Shown here one piece after another: positions 12,855 to 21,652 of a stretch of 53,823 bases of DNA. The translations under genes were made by a program, and so were the position numbers. The notes beneath the pieces are model-generated. The model ran no database searches and was not told the origin of the DNA. It worked only from the letters and a program-made list of their open reading frames with translations. Within the stretch, counting starts at the first letter, position 1, and each line of letters opens with the position of its first letter. This DNA comes from Nocardiopsis quinghaiensis. GTDB lineage: Bacteria; Actinomycetota; Actinomycetes; Streptosporangiales; Streptosporangiaceae. The stretch spans positions 8,604 to 62,426 of the forward strand of contig NZ_ML703343.1 in NCBI RefSeq assembly GCF_008638365.1. The letters are read 5' to 3'.

Positions 12855-15407
12855 ATGGATCCCGTGGCACGAGGAAAGCTCCGCATCTACCTGGGATCGG
12901 CACCCGGTGTCGGTACCACGCACAACGCCCTGGCCGAGGCCCGCCGTCGGGCCGAGCACGGCGCCGACGTGGTGGTCGCCGCCGTCCACACCCACCGGCG
13001 CGAGCGCACCTCCGCCCTCCTGGAGGGTCTGGAGGAGGTACCGCCGCACCCGTCCGGTTCCGTGGACACCGCCGCCGTGATCTCACGCGCGCCGGGGACC
13101 GCCCTGGTCGACGACCTCGCTCGCGCCAACGCGCCCGGCGCGCCCAACACCACCCGCTGGCAGGACGTGGAGGAACTGCTGGAGGCGGGCGTCGACGTGC
13201 TGTCCACCGTGGGCGTCCACCAGCTGGACTCGCTCAACGACGTGGTCCACCAGATCACCGGTGTGCGCCCGGAGCAGACCGTTCCCGACCACGTGGTGCG
13301 CCGCGCCGCCGAGGTCGAACTCGTGGACGTCACCCCGCAGGAGCTGCGCCGCAGGATGGCGCACGGCGACATCCACCCGGCCGAGCGGGTGGACGCCGCC
13401 CTGGCCGACTACTACCGCGAGGGCAACCTGGCGGCCCTGCGCGAACTGGCACTGCTGTGGACCGCCGACCGGGTGGAGGAGAGCCTGGCCCGCTACCGGG
13501 GCGAGCACGAGATCCGGCGGACCTGGGAGGCCCGGGAGCGTGTCGTGGTGGCGCTCACCGGCGGCCCCGAGGGTGAGACGCTGATCCGCCGTGCCGCCCG
13601 TGTGGCCGCCCGCTCGCGGGGCGGCCATCCCCAGCCCAGCCACCTGCTGGCCGTGCACGTGGTACCGCCGAACGGGATGGCTCAGGCACCCAGCGCGGAC
13701 CTGCTGCGGCAGCGCAGGCTGCTCGCCGAGCTGGGCGGCACCTACCACCAGGTGGTCGGCAACGACGTCCCGACCGGGCTGCTGGACTTCGCGCGGGGCG
13801 TGCACGCCACCCAGATCGTGCTGGGGTCCTCGCGCCGCCGCGCCTGGCAGTACGTGCTCGGTCCCGGGGTCGGTGCGACCGTGGCACGCGACTCCGGGGA
13901 CATCGACGTGCACATCGTCACCCACGAGCGGGTGGGAAGCGGACGGTGGCCGCTGCCACAGCCGGGCCGGGGGCTGGGCGAGCACCGGCGGGTGGCCGGA
14001 TGGTCGCTCTCCCTGCTGTCCCCCACCCTGCTGTCGCTGGTGATGGCGCTGCCCGTGTTCGAGAACGTGGGTGCGGCCTCGGAAGCGATGCTGCTGTTGC
14101 TGGCCACCGTGGCCACCGCGGCGGTGGGCGGCCTGCGCCCCGCACTGGTGTCGGCGCTGTGGAGCGCGGTCCTGCTCACCGCGCTGCTGTCCCCGCTGCA
14201 CGGACGGCCTCCGGTGTCCCTGGACAACGCGCTGGCGCTGACCGCGTTCGCCCTGGTGGGAGCGCTGGTGGCGGTCGTGGTGGAGATGGCGGCCAGCCGG
14301 TCGGCGCAGGCGGCCCGGGCCCGGGCCGAGGCCGATGCGGTGACCCTGCTGGCGAGCAGCGTCCTGGCGGGCAAGGAACCCCTCCAGGCCCTGCTGCGGC
14401 GGATCCGGGAGACCTTCGGCCAGCGGTCGGCGACACTGCTGGAGTTGCGGGAGGACGGCCGGTGGCGGGCGGCGCACAGCGTGGGTGCCCCGGCGTGCGA
14501 CTCCCCCGACGAGTCGGACGTGCTGGTGTCGATCTCCGACAACCTGGCGCTGGCGCTGCGCGGTCGCGTGCTCCCCGCGACCGACCGGGGCGTGCTGCGG
14601 GCGTTCGCCGCGCACATCGGCATCGCCCTGGAGCACCAGCGGCTGGAGTGGGACGCGGCCGAGGCGCGCAGCCAGGTGGCGGGCAACCGCATCCGCACGG
14701 CCCTGCTGGCGGCGGTCTCGCACGACCTGCGTACGCCGCTGACCTCGATCAAGGCCAGCCTGTCGAGCCTGCGCGCCACCGACATCGCCCTCACCGACGA
14801 GGACCGCGAGGACCTGCTGGAGACGGTGGAGGAGTCCACCGACCGGCTCAACCGGCTGATCGACAACCTGTTGGACATGAGCCGGGTGCACACCGACAGC
14901 GTGCGTCCCAAACTCCGCGCCGTGGGCCTGGAGGAGGTCGTGCCCGTCACCCTTCTGGGCCTGCCGCACGGGGCGGTCACCGTGGACGTTCCCGACCACC
15001 TGCCCCGGGTGCTGGCCGACGCCGGGCTGCTGGAGCGGTCGGTCGCCAACGTGGTCTCCAACGCGGTCCGCCACAACCCGGACCCGCGCGTGCCGGTGCT
15101 GCTCGCGGCCAGCGCACACGGCGACAGCGTGCAGTTGCGGGTGGTGGACCGGGGACCGGGTGTCTCCGACGAGGCCAAGCAGCGCATGTTCGAGGCCTTC
15201 CAGCGCCTGGGCGACGCCCCCCAGGGCACGGGGGTGGGTCTCGGGCTGGCGGTCGCACGTGGTTTCGTTGAGGCGATGCACGGGAGCCTCGACCCCGAGG
15301 ACACTCCGGGAGGCGGGCTGACCATGGTGTTCACTCTCCGGGCTGTGGAGAAGAACGAGGCCGACAGCGGGGACGAGAGGCGGGTCGATGCGGGTCCTGG
15401 TCGTTGA
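12855..15407 (+). CDS. kdpD: KdpD-type osmosensitive sensor histidine kinase
   Basis: Starting at ATG 12855 (GTG 12864 is the alternative) gives about 850 residues, close to full-length KdpD. The N-terminal KdpD domain begins GKLRIYLGSAPGVGTTHNAL; the Walker A lysine is a threonine here (residue 21). A universal-stress-protein-like domain follows to about residue 360. Four membrane spans lie between about 375 and 480, then a GAF-like region. The HisKA box AAVSHDLRTPLTSIKA has its His near 623, and the ATPase N box is ANVVSNAVRHNP near 735. The family senses K+ limitation and turgor and controls kdpFABC, which is not near. Its stop overlaps kdpE by 20 bp. Confidence 0.93.
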   Translation: MDPVARGKLRIYLGSAPGVGTTHNALAEARRRAEHGADVVVAAVHTHRRERTSALLEGLEEVPPHPSGSVDTAAVISRAPGTALVDDLARANAPGAPNTTRWQDVEELLEAGVDVLSTVGVHQLDSLNDVVHQITGVRPEQTVPDHVVRRAAEVELVDVTPQELRRRMAHGDIHPAERVDAALADYYREGNLAALRELALLWTADRVEESLARYRGEHEIRRTWEARERVVVALTGGPEGETLIRRAARVAARSRGGHPQPSHLLAVHVVPPNGMAQAPSADLLRQRRLLAELGGTYHQVVGNDVPTGLLDFARGVHATQIVLGSSRRRAWQYVLGPGVGATVARDSGDIDVHIVTHERVGSGRWPLPQPGRGLGEHRRVAGWSLSLLSPTLLSLVMALPVFENVGAASEAMLLLLATVATAAVGGLRPALVSALWSAVLLTALLSPLHGRPPVSLDNALALTAFALVGALVAVVVEMAASRSAQAARARAEADAVTLLASSVLAGKEPLQALLRRIRETFGQRSATLLELREDGRWRAAHSVGAPACDSPDESDVLVSISDNLALALRGRVLPATDRGVLRAFAAHIGIALEHQRLEWDAAEARSQVAGNRIRTALLAAVSHDLRTPLTSIKASLSSLRATDIALTDEDREDLLETVEESTDRLNRLIDNLLDMSRVHTDSVRPKLRAVGLEEVVPVTLLGLPHGAVTVDVPDHLPRVLADAGLLERSVANVVSNAVRHNPDPRVPVLLAASAHGDSVQLRVVDRGPGVSDEAKQRMFEAFQRLGDAPQGTGVGLGLAVARGFVEAMHGSLDPEDTPGGGLTMVFTLRAVEKNEADSGDERRVDAGPGR

Positions 15408-16083
15408 CGACGACATACAGATCATCCGGGCGATGAGGATCAATCTGCGGGCGCGCGGGCACGACGTGGACACCGCGGCCGACGGCGCGTCGGCGCTGCG
15501 GCTGGCCGCCGACCACCACCCGGACGTGATCCTGCTCGACCTCGGGCTGCCCGACATGGAGGGCATGGAGATCATCCAGCGGCTGCGCGGATGGTCGCAG
15601 GTGCCGATCATCGTGCTGTCGGCCCGGCACTCGGCCGGTGAGAAGGTGCGCTGCCTGGACTCGGGCGCCGACGACTACGTCACCAAGCCGTTCGGTATGG
15701 ACGAGCTGCTGGCCCGGATGCGGGCGGCCGAGCGCCGGTCGATGCGCACCGAGGAGGCACCGGTCGTGCGCACGCCGTGCTTCACCGTGGACCTGGGAGC
15801 CAAGCGGGTGCTGCGGGAAGGCGAGGAGGTACGGCTGACCCCGACGGAGTGGCACATCCTGGAGCTCCTGGCCCGCCACGCGGGCCAGCTGGTCAGCCAG
15901 CGCCAGCTGCTGCACGACGTGTGGGGCCCGGCCTACCAGAGCGAGACCAACTACCTGCGGGTGTACATGGCACAGCTGCGCCGCAAGCTGGAGCCCGATC
16001 CCGCGCGTCCCCGGTACCTGATCACCGAGGCGGGGCGGGGATACCGTTTCGAGAGGACCGGGTCCCCGCAGCCGGAGCACTGA
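15388..16083 (+). CDS. kdpE: KdpE-type OmpR-family response regulator
   Basis: A 231-residue protein overlapping the end of kdpD, so the two are co-translated. The receiver opens MRVLVVDDDIQIIRAMRINL, with the phospho-acceptor Asp near residue 51 in LLDLGLPDMEG and the conserved Lys in DDYVTKPFGMDEL. The C-terminal winged helix has the usual LTPTEWHILELLARHAG, then YLRVYMAQLRRKLEPDP and the beta-hairpin ITEAGRGYRF. In the known system it activates the kdpFABC K+ pump. No pump gene is visible within the window, so the target must be elsewhere or different. Confidence 0.95.
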   Translation: MRVLVVDDDIQIIRAMRINLRARGHDVDTAADGASALRLAADHHPDVILLDLGLPDMEGMEIIQRLRGWSQVPIIVLSARHSAGEKVRCLDSGADDYVTKPFGMDELLARMRAAERRSMRTEEAPVVRTPCFTVDLGAKRVLREGEEVRLTPTEWHILELLARHAGQLVSQRQLLHDVWGPAYQSETNYLRVYMAQLRRKLEPDPARPRYLITEAGRGYRFERTGSPQPEH

Positions 16084-16107
16084 CCCGTCGCGGACTCCGG
16101 GCCCGGG

Positions 16108-17037
16108 TCAGGTGGCGAAGGCCAGTCCCTCGGACAGCTCCATGAGCGTGTCGAACTCGTCGGTGCCCACCTGGCCGCGGTTGGCCTTGGCCACCGCCAG
16201 ACAGGGGGCGAAGGCGCGCACCCACTCCATCAGCCGGTCGCCGTCCACTCCCAGGACGTGGGAGAGCGCGTCCACGCGGTACACCACCTCGGTCAGGCTG
16301 GTGGCCTTCCACAGGGCCCAGTCCACGGCGTCGACCGCGCCGTCGCCCAGGCAGGCGCGCGGGTCGACGGCCACCAGACCGCGCTCGCCGCCGTCCAGCA
16401 CGTTGCCCGGGTGCAGGTCCCCGTGCACGGGCACGACGTCGACCGTCCCGTTGGCCAGGTCGCGAGCCCGGCAGAACCCCTGGTGCATGGCGGCCACGGA
16501 CACCACGTCGGCGGCCGGGCCCTCGGCGCGTTCGCGGTTCCACAGGTCGAAGATGAACTGCACCCGCGAGGTCAGCGGACGCAGTTCGAGCAGTTCCCCG
16601 CGGGGCACCTCGACGCCGTGCAGTTCGGCGATGAGCGATCCGATGGTCTCCATGGACGGGACCTCCCCGATCGCGGCGATGGTGTCCCCGTCGATCCACT
16701 CCATGAGGATGGCGCCCCGGCCGCCGTCCACCCCCCACAGCCCGGGCACGCGTCCGGAGGCCTCCCACATCCGCAGCAGGCGGGCCTCGGAGACGGCCAG
16801 GCCGGTGTCCGGGGACAGCTTGAGCACGCCCTGGACGCCGTCGGGGCGGGTGACGCAGACGACGACGGAGGTCCGGCCGTGGGGGGCCGGGCCCTCGACG
16901 GTCAACCGCCACTCGGAGGCGAGCTTCTCGACGATCGCGGGGAGTTCGGTCAGCCACTCGTCGACCTGGCTGCCGAAGCGCCGCTCCAGACGCCGGCGCT
17001 GCCGGTCATCGACGAGCCGCGCTGTGACGTCGTTCAT
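16108..17037 (-). CDS. Phosphotransferase of the APH(6)/hydroxyurea kinase family
   Basis: The 309-residue protein has the kinase-like Brenner motif VPVHGDLHPGNVLDGG near residue 200, followed by VAVDPRACLGDGAVDAVDWAL, which supplies the metal-binding Asp. The N-terminal half contains the lysine-bearing strand GVLKLSPDTGLAVSEARLL and AILMEWIDGDTIAAIG. This pattern fits the streptomycin 6-phosphotransferase/hydroxyurea phosphotransferase family. Such genes are common in actinomycetes, and whether this one gives resistance cannot be told. It stands alone on the minus strand, with its 3' end converging on kdpE. Confidence 0.85.
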   Translation of the reverse strand: MNDVTARLVDDRQRRRLERRFGSQVDEWLTELPAIVEKLASEWRLTVEGPAPHGRTSVVVCVTRPDGVQGVLKLSPDTGLAVSEARLLRMWEASGRVPGLWGVDGGRGAILMEWIDGDTIAAIGEVPSMETIGSLIAELHGVEVPRGELLELRPLTSRVQFIFDLWNRERAEGPAADVVSVAAMHQGFCRARDLANGTVDVVPVHGDLHPGNVLDGGERGLVAVDPRACLGDGAVDAVDWALWKATSLTEVVYRVDALSHVLGVDGDRLMEWVRAFAPCLAVAKANRGQVGTDEFDTLMELSEGLAFAT

Positions 17038-17417
17038 ACAACCACCTTAGGTTCGCTCACGTCGACGCCTGCCCGGGGCCGCTCCCCCTGTGCCCGGGTC
17101 GACGGACCGGAGGGCCCGTGGCGAACGCCGTCCGGGGCCAGGACCGGTCGCGGAGGGACCTCCGCGCCGACGTGCGGAATACGAAGCCGACGAAGGGGTC
17201 GCGCCCGGATCGCCGTCGCGCCGCGCTGGCGGCACGGTACGGGTACCGCGTTCGTGGGTGCGGGTAGTTCCCGCCCGCTTGGGCCATACCCACCTCCGTG
17301 CTCGCGGTAACAGGAACGAAACGACCCGGAGCCCGTGCACACCCTCGGGCGCGGCGCCCTCACCCCTGGTGGAGGACCGGGGTGTTCCCCGACGGCCCGC
17401 CGGTGGGGCGGCGTGGC
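17038..17417. other. Non-coding stretch between the phosphotransferase and the chelatase-like gene
   Basis: Several frames are open across these 380 bp, but none has a good start with ribosome-binding site and all translations are Arg/Pro/Gly-rich. It should hold the promoter of the minus-strand phosphotransferase and the 3' end of the chelatase-like transcript. I see no other signal. Confidence 0.5.
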
Positions 17418-18095
17418 TCAGGACAGACGCCCCTTGACCGCCCGGTGCTGGGCGAGGAGGGTGTCCACGACCAGTTCGGAGGGCCACAGGGGCGCGGTGA
17501 TGGCGGTGACGTCCAGCCCACGCAGCAGGTCGAAGTCGGGACCGTCGACCAGCCTCCAGGCGGCGACGGCGACCTTGTCGTGGCCGTGGCGGCGCAGCCG
17601 GTCGACGGCGTCGGACACCGACGGCGCCCAGGTGCGCAGGTAACCGACCTGGACCGGGGAGTCGAGGCGGCGGCTGAGCATGCGTGCCACGTCCATGACG
17701 ACCTGGCGCTCCTCGGTGCCCGTGGTGCCGTCCGCGGCCAGGACCACTCCGTCGGACGGCCTCCAGCCGGAGTCGGTGAGCCGTCCGGCGAGATCGGCGA
17801 CGATGGACGGGACCGCCCCCAGCGGCGCGGTCTGACAGGAGTCCTCCCAACGTCCGATGCCGAGCCGGGAGAGCAGGTGGGCGCTGGCGACGTCGCCGCC
17901 CGCGACGAACGCGGGGACGACCACCTTGGGACCGCGGACGGCGCGGAGGGCGGCGGTGACGTCGTCGGGGCTGCCGAAGGCCGGGGCCACCGGCACCTCT
18001 CCCCTGCTGGCCACCGCCTCGGCCAGGCCGCACAGGGCCTCCCGACGGTGGGCGTCACGCGAGTCGTCGGCCACGAGGACCATCGTGGGGACCAT
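17418..18095 (-). CDS. Sirohydrochlorin chelatase (CbiX/SirB)-like protein
   Basis: Starting at ATG 18095, which has AAGGAG seven bases upstream, gives 225 residues. The protein is two similar halves: the first opens TMVLVADDSRDAHRREALCG and continues with VVVPAFVAGGDVASAHLLSRLG, and the second opens GVVLAADGTTGTEERQVVMD. This is the duplicated class II chelatase layout. The canonical strand-end motif AHGSR with its metal-binding His is replaced by ADDSRD in the first half and ADGTTG in the second, so both usual active-site histidines appear to be missing. It may bind metal differently or not be a chelatase. No other cobalamin or siroheme gene is next to it. Confidence 0.75.
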   Translation of the reverse strand: MVPTMVLVADDSRDAHRREALCGLAEAVASRGEVPVAPAFGSPDDVTAALRAVRGPKVVVPAFVAGGDVASAHLLSRLGIGRWEDSCQTAPLGAVPSIVADLAGRLTDSGWRPSDGVVLAADGTTGTEERQVVMDVARMLSRRLDSPVQVGYLRTWAPSVSDAVDRLRRHGHDKVAVAAWRLVDGPDFDLLRGLDVTAITAPLWPSELVVDTLLAQHRAVKGRLS

Positions 18096-18906
18096 GCACA
18101 AGCTCCTTCGTACGTCGCCTGGAGAACCACCGTTGTCCGTCGAGCGTAAAGCGGCACGGTTTCAGGGGGGTTCTGCCGTGTTACATGGAGGAAAACAGCG
18201 GACAATGGCTGTGGTGGTTATCACCGCCGGGAGCCTCCGTGAATCATAACAATCGCCTAAGGAGCGTAGACTGTCCACACCCCCGGATGGTGGCGTACAC
18301 CTCACAAAGCCCGACGGGGAAGGCGTTTGTCCTTACTTCCGGGGAAACGGAGGCCGCCCACCTGCCCAGATGGACGATTCCCACCCCCTTACGACAATTG
18401 CCCCGCGACAGGACACCGCGGGCACCGCATCCACCATTCGCAGACGTTCACATCTCTGTTTTCGTCCGCACGCCTCTCTAGAGAAAACCCGGCAAAGGTT
18501 TTCACATGCATATGACAAGTGCGGATGCACGTGCCGATGAATGTGCGCCGAACGCCCTGCCTGATACGACGCGAATTTCTCGCCTCCTCCCGGAGCCGCC
18601 GTTCTCGGCCCGGTCCGGGCCGGGCGCCCGTTCGGAGCCCATGCACATCCCGACCCTGCCCGTCAAGGGTGTGTGCTCCCCCAAGGCGACATAGCCGCGC
18701 ACCACCTGGCGTGGGGAGACAGGACGCGGGTCTGGTGTGATTACTTGCCATGAGCTTCCGGCCCACCCACACTTGGTACTGATGGAGCGAGTACCTGCAG
18801 GCCCAAGCGTCACAGGACCGCTCCGGGCGATCGCGCCCCCGGTCTCCTCGGCACCGGACGGGCCGCGCCCCGAGATCCGCACCGAACCATCCAGACTGGA
18901 GTGAGC
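18096..18906. other. Long intergenic region, unusually AT-rich
   Basis: About 800 bp with no convincing frame. The part from 18170 to 18530 is markedly AT-richer than its surroundings. An imperfect inverted repeat joins AACCACCGTTGTCCG at 18125-18139 with 18199-18219 (which has a 6-base insert) and flanks a smaller CACGG/CCGTG hairpin; it would fold in the leader of the chelatase-like gene. The right half presumably holds the promoter of the nucleotidyltransferase gene. I looked for cobalamin-riboswitch boxes and did not see them. Confidence 0.5.
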
Positions 18907-19719
18907 ATGGCTGTCCACCCTCGGGTGCAGACGCTGGCCCAGACCTTTCTCGCGCATGCCGACCAGGAGGCCCCCGGCCTGGTCGAAGGGCTCTACCTGA
19001 CCGGTTCGGTCGCCCTCGGCGACTTCCGCCCCCACACCAGCGACGTCGACTTCGTCATCGTCACCGGCCGCACGCCGGAGTCGCACGAACTGGAGCTGCT
19101 GCGCGGCGTCCACACGCGCATGCGCGCCCACATCCCCAGGCCCCAGTTCAACGGCATCCACGTCACCTGGGACGACCTCACCGGCGACCCGGCCTCCTGC
19201 GGCCCGGTCCCCTCGGTGACCAACGGCCGGTTCCGCAGCCGCGCCAGCACCGACGTCAACCCCGTCACCTGGCACATCCTCGCCGAGCACGGTGTCACCG
19301 TCCGCGGCCCGCACCCCCTCGAACTGGACGTGTGGGACGAGCCCGAGAGTCTGCGCGCCTGGTCCCTCGGCTCCCTGGACGAGCAGTGGCGGCGCTGGCG
19401 GGAGAAGGCCGGGCGCCTGGTGACTCCGCGCGGACTGGCGGTCCTCGGCTCGCTGGCTCCCTCGTGGAGCGTGCTGAGCGTCAGCGGTCTGCACTTCACC
19501 CTCAAGACCGGGGAGATCACCTCCAAGTCCGGCGCGGGCGCCTACGCCCTACACGCCTTCCCCGACCGGTGGCAGCGCATCGTCAACGAGTGCCTGCGCG
19601 TGCGCCGCAGCGCCAACGCGTCCTCCCTGTACGCAAGCGCCCTGGCCCGGCGGCGGGCCGCGCTGGACTACATCGAGATGGTGCTGGACGACGCTCTGCG
19701 CCCCGGCCTGGCCGCCTGA
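18907..19719 (+). CDS. Nucleotidyltransferase of the AadA/ANT(3'')-like group
   Basis: A 270-residue protein; the ATG at 18907 follows GGAG with five bases between. The polymerase-beta-like nucleotidyltransferase motif is GLYLTGSVALGDFRPHTSDVDFVIVT at about residues 26-51, with the GS and the DxD (DVDF) metal ligands present. The C-terminal helical region matches the DUF4111 half of AadA-type aminoglycoside adenylyltransferases. It would transfer AMP from ATP to a small-molecule hydroxyl. Chromosomal actinomycete members are often of unknown substrate. It is followed 93 bp later by peptide deformylase on the same strand. Confidence 0.82.
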   Translation: MAVHPRVQTLAQTFLAHADQEAPGLVEGLYLTGSVALGDFRPHTSDVDFVIVTGRTPESHELELLRGVHTRMRAHIPRPQFNGIHVTWDDLTGDPASCGPVPSVTNGRFRSRASTDVNPVTWHILAEHGVTVRGPHPLELDVWDEPESLRAWSLGSLDEQWRRWREKAGRLVTPRGLAVLGSLAPSWSVLSVSGLHFTLKTGEITSKSGAGAYALHAFPDRWQRIVNECLRVRRSANASSLYASALARRRAALDYIEMVLDDALRPGLAA

Positions 19720-19812
19720 CGCGCTCGCGCCGCGCGGCCCGGGCCGCCCGCTCCGTGTCCGGGTTCTCCGCCTCCGTACGACCTCCCGTGAGTCCCGGCT
19801 AACCTGTGGTGC

Positions 19813-20367
19813 ATGACCATGCGCCCCATCGTCCGGTTCGGCGACCCCGTCCTCGCCGCACCGACCACCCCTGTCACGAAGTTCGACCAGCACACCGAGA
19901 CGCTGGTCCGGGACCTGCTGGAGACGGTCGACGCTCCCGGGCGGGCAGGCCTGGCCGCCACCCAGATCGGGGTGGGCCTACGCGTGTTCAGCTACAACGT
20001 CGAGGACCGGATCGGCTACGTGATCAACCCGGAGATCGCCGAACTGTCGGAGGAGGTCCAGGACGGCGAGGAGGGCTGCCTGTCGGTGCCCGGGCTGTGG
20101 TACCCGACCAGGCGTGCCGAGCGCGCCGTGGTCACCGGTGTGGACCTGCGCAACGAACCGGTCACCCTGGAGGGAACCGGGCTGATGGCCCGCTGCCTCC
20201 AACACGAGACCGACCACCTGGACGGCATCGTCTACGTGGACCGCCTGGACGCGGGGACGCGCAAGCGGGCCCTGCGCGACATCCGCCGCTCGGACTGGTT
20301 CATGCCCGCCGAACCGCCCAAGCCGACGGGCGTGCAGCTCCCCAGCGCCTTCGGCGGCGCGAGCTGA
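19813..20367 (+). CDS. def: Peptide deformylase
   Basis: The 184-residue enzyme removes the formyl group from the N-terminal Met of new proteins. All three motifs are present: GLAATQIG at 46-53, EEGCLSVPG with the metal ligand Cys at 89, and QHETDHLDG at 130-138 carrying the HExxH ligands (His131, Glu132, His135). In motif 1 the usual proline is a threonine, which is tolerated in some actinobacterial copies. It is not next to fmt or other translation genes, so it may be a secondary copy. The ATG at 19813 or the one at 19819 may start translation. Confidence 0.95.
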   Translation: MTMRPIVRFGDPVLAAPTTPVTKFDQHTETLVRDLLETVDAPGRAGLAATQIGVGLRVFSYNVEDRIGYVINPEIAELSEEVQDGEEGCLSVPGLWYPTRRAERAVVTGVDLRNEPVTLEGTGLMARCLQHETDHLDGIVYVDRLDAGTRKRALRDIRRSDWFMPAEPPKPTGVQLPSAFGGAS

Positions 20368-20601
20368 CGCGACCTCCCCCATACGGTTCTCCGGCCATGC
20401 CGCGAAGGGCTGATCCGGTCCTTCGTTACGGGTATCTTCGGACACATCCCCGCGCACTCCCCCAAGTCACGTGAGTCAACGCACTAGGCATGTAACGCCA
20501 CGATCTCGTATGGTCTGCTGGGTAACTCCCGCAGCCACGGCGCCCCCGCCACACGCCGTCGGCCGACCGGATGCGCTCGGACACCGTTCTCGGAGAAGAA
20601 C

Positions 20602-21564
20602 ATGACATCCACTCCTCCCTCCTTCCCGCGCGGCAGGCGTGTCACCCTGTCCCTCGCGACCCTGGCCACGGCTCTCGTGGTCGTCCTGCCCGGAACGGTG
20701 CACGCGGAGCCGGACGACGAGGTGGACATCGACGAGCTGACCCAGCGGGCCGAGGAGCTGGAGGACACCTACGACGGCGAGCTGCTCCAGTTCACCGAGA
20801 TCAAGGAACGCGTGGAGAAGGCCGAGGCGGACCTGCAGGAGGTCGAGGAACGCCTTGAGTCCTCCCGTAGCGGGGTGTCCGCCATCGCCTCCACCCGGTA
20901 CAAGAGCGGCGGCCTCGACCCCGTGTTCCAGGTGGTCTTCTCCGGCCACCCGGAGGACATGTTCGCCGACGCCGCGGCCATGGACTACCTCGGGCAGGCC
21001 CAGTCCGAGCAGATCTCCGAGCTCATCGAGACCCGCGACGAGGCCGCCCTGGTCGCCGAGGACCTGCGGGACGAGGAGACCGAGGCCGAGGAGCTCATCG
21101 ACAAGCTGGAGGCGGAGCGCGATGAGGTCGAGGCGCGCATCGAGGAGTACGAGGCGGAGCAGGTTCCCGAGACCTCCGGTAACGGCACCATCCCCGCGAG
21201 CGCCAACGGCGGGGGCTGGGACGCCACGACACCCCGTATGGCGGCGATCCGCGACGAGATCATCCAGACCCACGGCGCCCCCTACCCGGTGGGCTGCTGG
21301 AGGGCCAGCGCCGACGACCACGGTGACGGACGCGCCTGCGACTTCATGATGAGCTCCGGCGGCGCCGTGCCCTCGGCGGAGAACCAGGCCCTGGGCACGC
21401 AGATCGCCCAGTACGGGATCGAGAACGCCGACCGGCTGGGCATCAAGTACATCATCTGGGAGCAGCAGATCTGGCAGTCCACGTCACGCCAGTGGACGTG
21501 GATGAACGACCGGGGCAGCACCACCCAGAACCACTACGACCACGTGCACATCTCGTCGTACTAG
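20602..21564 (+). CDS. Secreted coiled-coil protein with C-terminal M15-like (ARB_07466-type) domain
   Basis: A 320-residue protein beginning with a signal peptide (RRVTLSLATLATALVVVLPG, cleavage after VHA near residue 34). Residues 40-100 and 145-190 are Glu-rich heptads forming two long coiled coils (for example EELEDTYDGELLQFTEIKE). The globular C-terminal part starts near 205. It contains DDHGDGRACDFMM and ends QNHYDHVHISSY, the zinc-ligand pattern (HxxxxxxxD and HxH) of the LAS-like ARB_07466 domain. It is probably a cell-wall hydrolase or wall-associated binding protein kept near the membrane by its coiled coil, like the FtsEX- or Rip-type partners. The gene is monocistronic. Confidence 0.85.
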   Translation: MTSTPPSFPRGRRVTLSLATLATALVVVLPGTVHAEPDDEVDIDELTQRAEELEDTYDGELLQFTEIKERVEKAEADLQEVEERLESSRSGVSAIASTRYKSGGLDPVFQVVFSGHPEDMFADAAAMDYLGQAQSEQISELIETRDEAALVAEDLRDEETEAEELIDKLEAERDEVEARIEEYEAEQVPETSGNGTIPASANGGGWDATTPRMAAIRDEIIQTHGAPYPVGCWRASADDHGDGRACDFMMSSGGAVPSAENQALGTQIAQYGIENADRLGIKYIIWEQQIWQSTSRQWTWMNDRGSTTQNHYDHVHISSY

Positions 21565-21652
21565 TGGGACGGCCCACAGCGTCGCCAGTGTGGCGCACGG
21601 CCCCCACCAGGGACGGTCCTGTACTTAGGCGGGGTTCGGGCGCCGGGCCGGG

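Noticed and set aside
13083..15611. 842-codon minus-strand frame opposite kdpD
   Set aside because: Low-complexity His/Gln/Arg/Gly translation typical of antisense GC-rich DNA; the plus strand encodes clear KdpD domains.
18096..18500. Cobalamin riboswitch upstream of the CbiX-like gene
   Set aside because: No B12-box-like conserved sequence could be found on the minus strand.
20368..20601. c-di-AMP (ydaO-type) riboswitch upstream of the secreted hydrolase, common for actinobacterial wall hydrolases
   Set aside because: The conserved motif elements I know are not present in this 234-bp gap.
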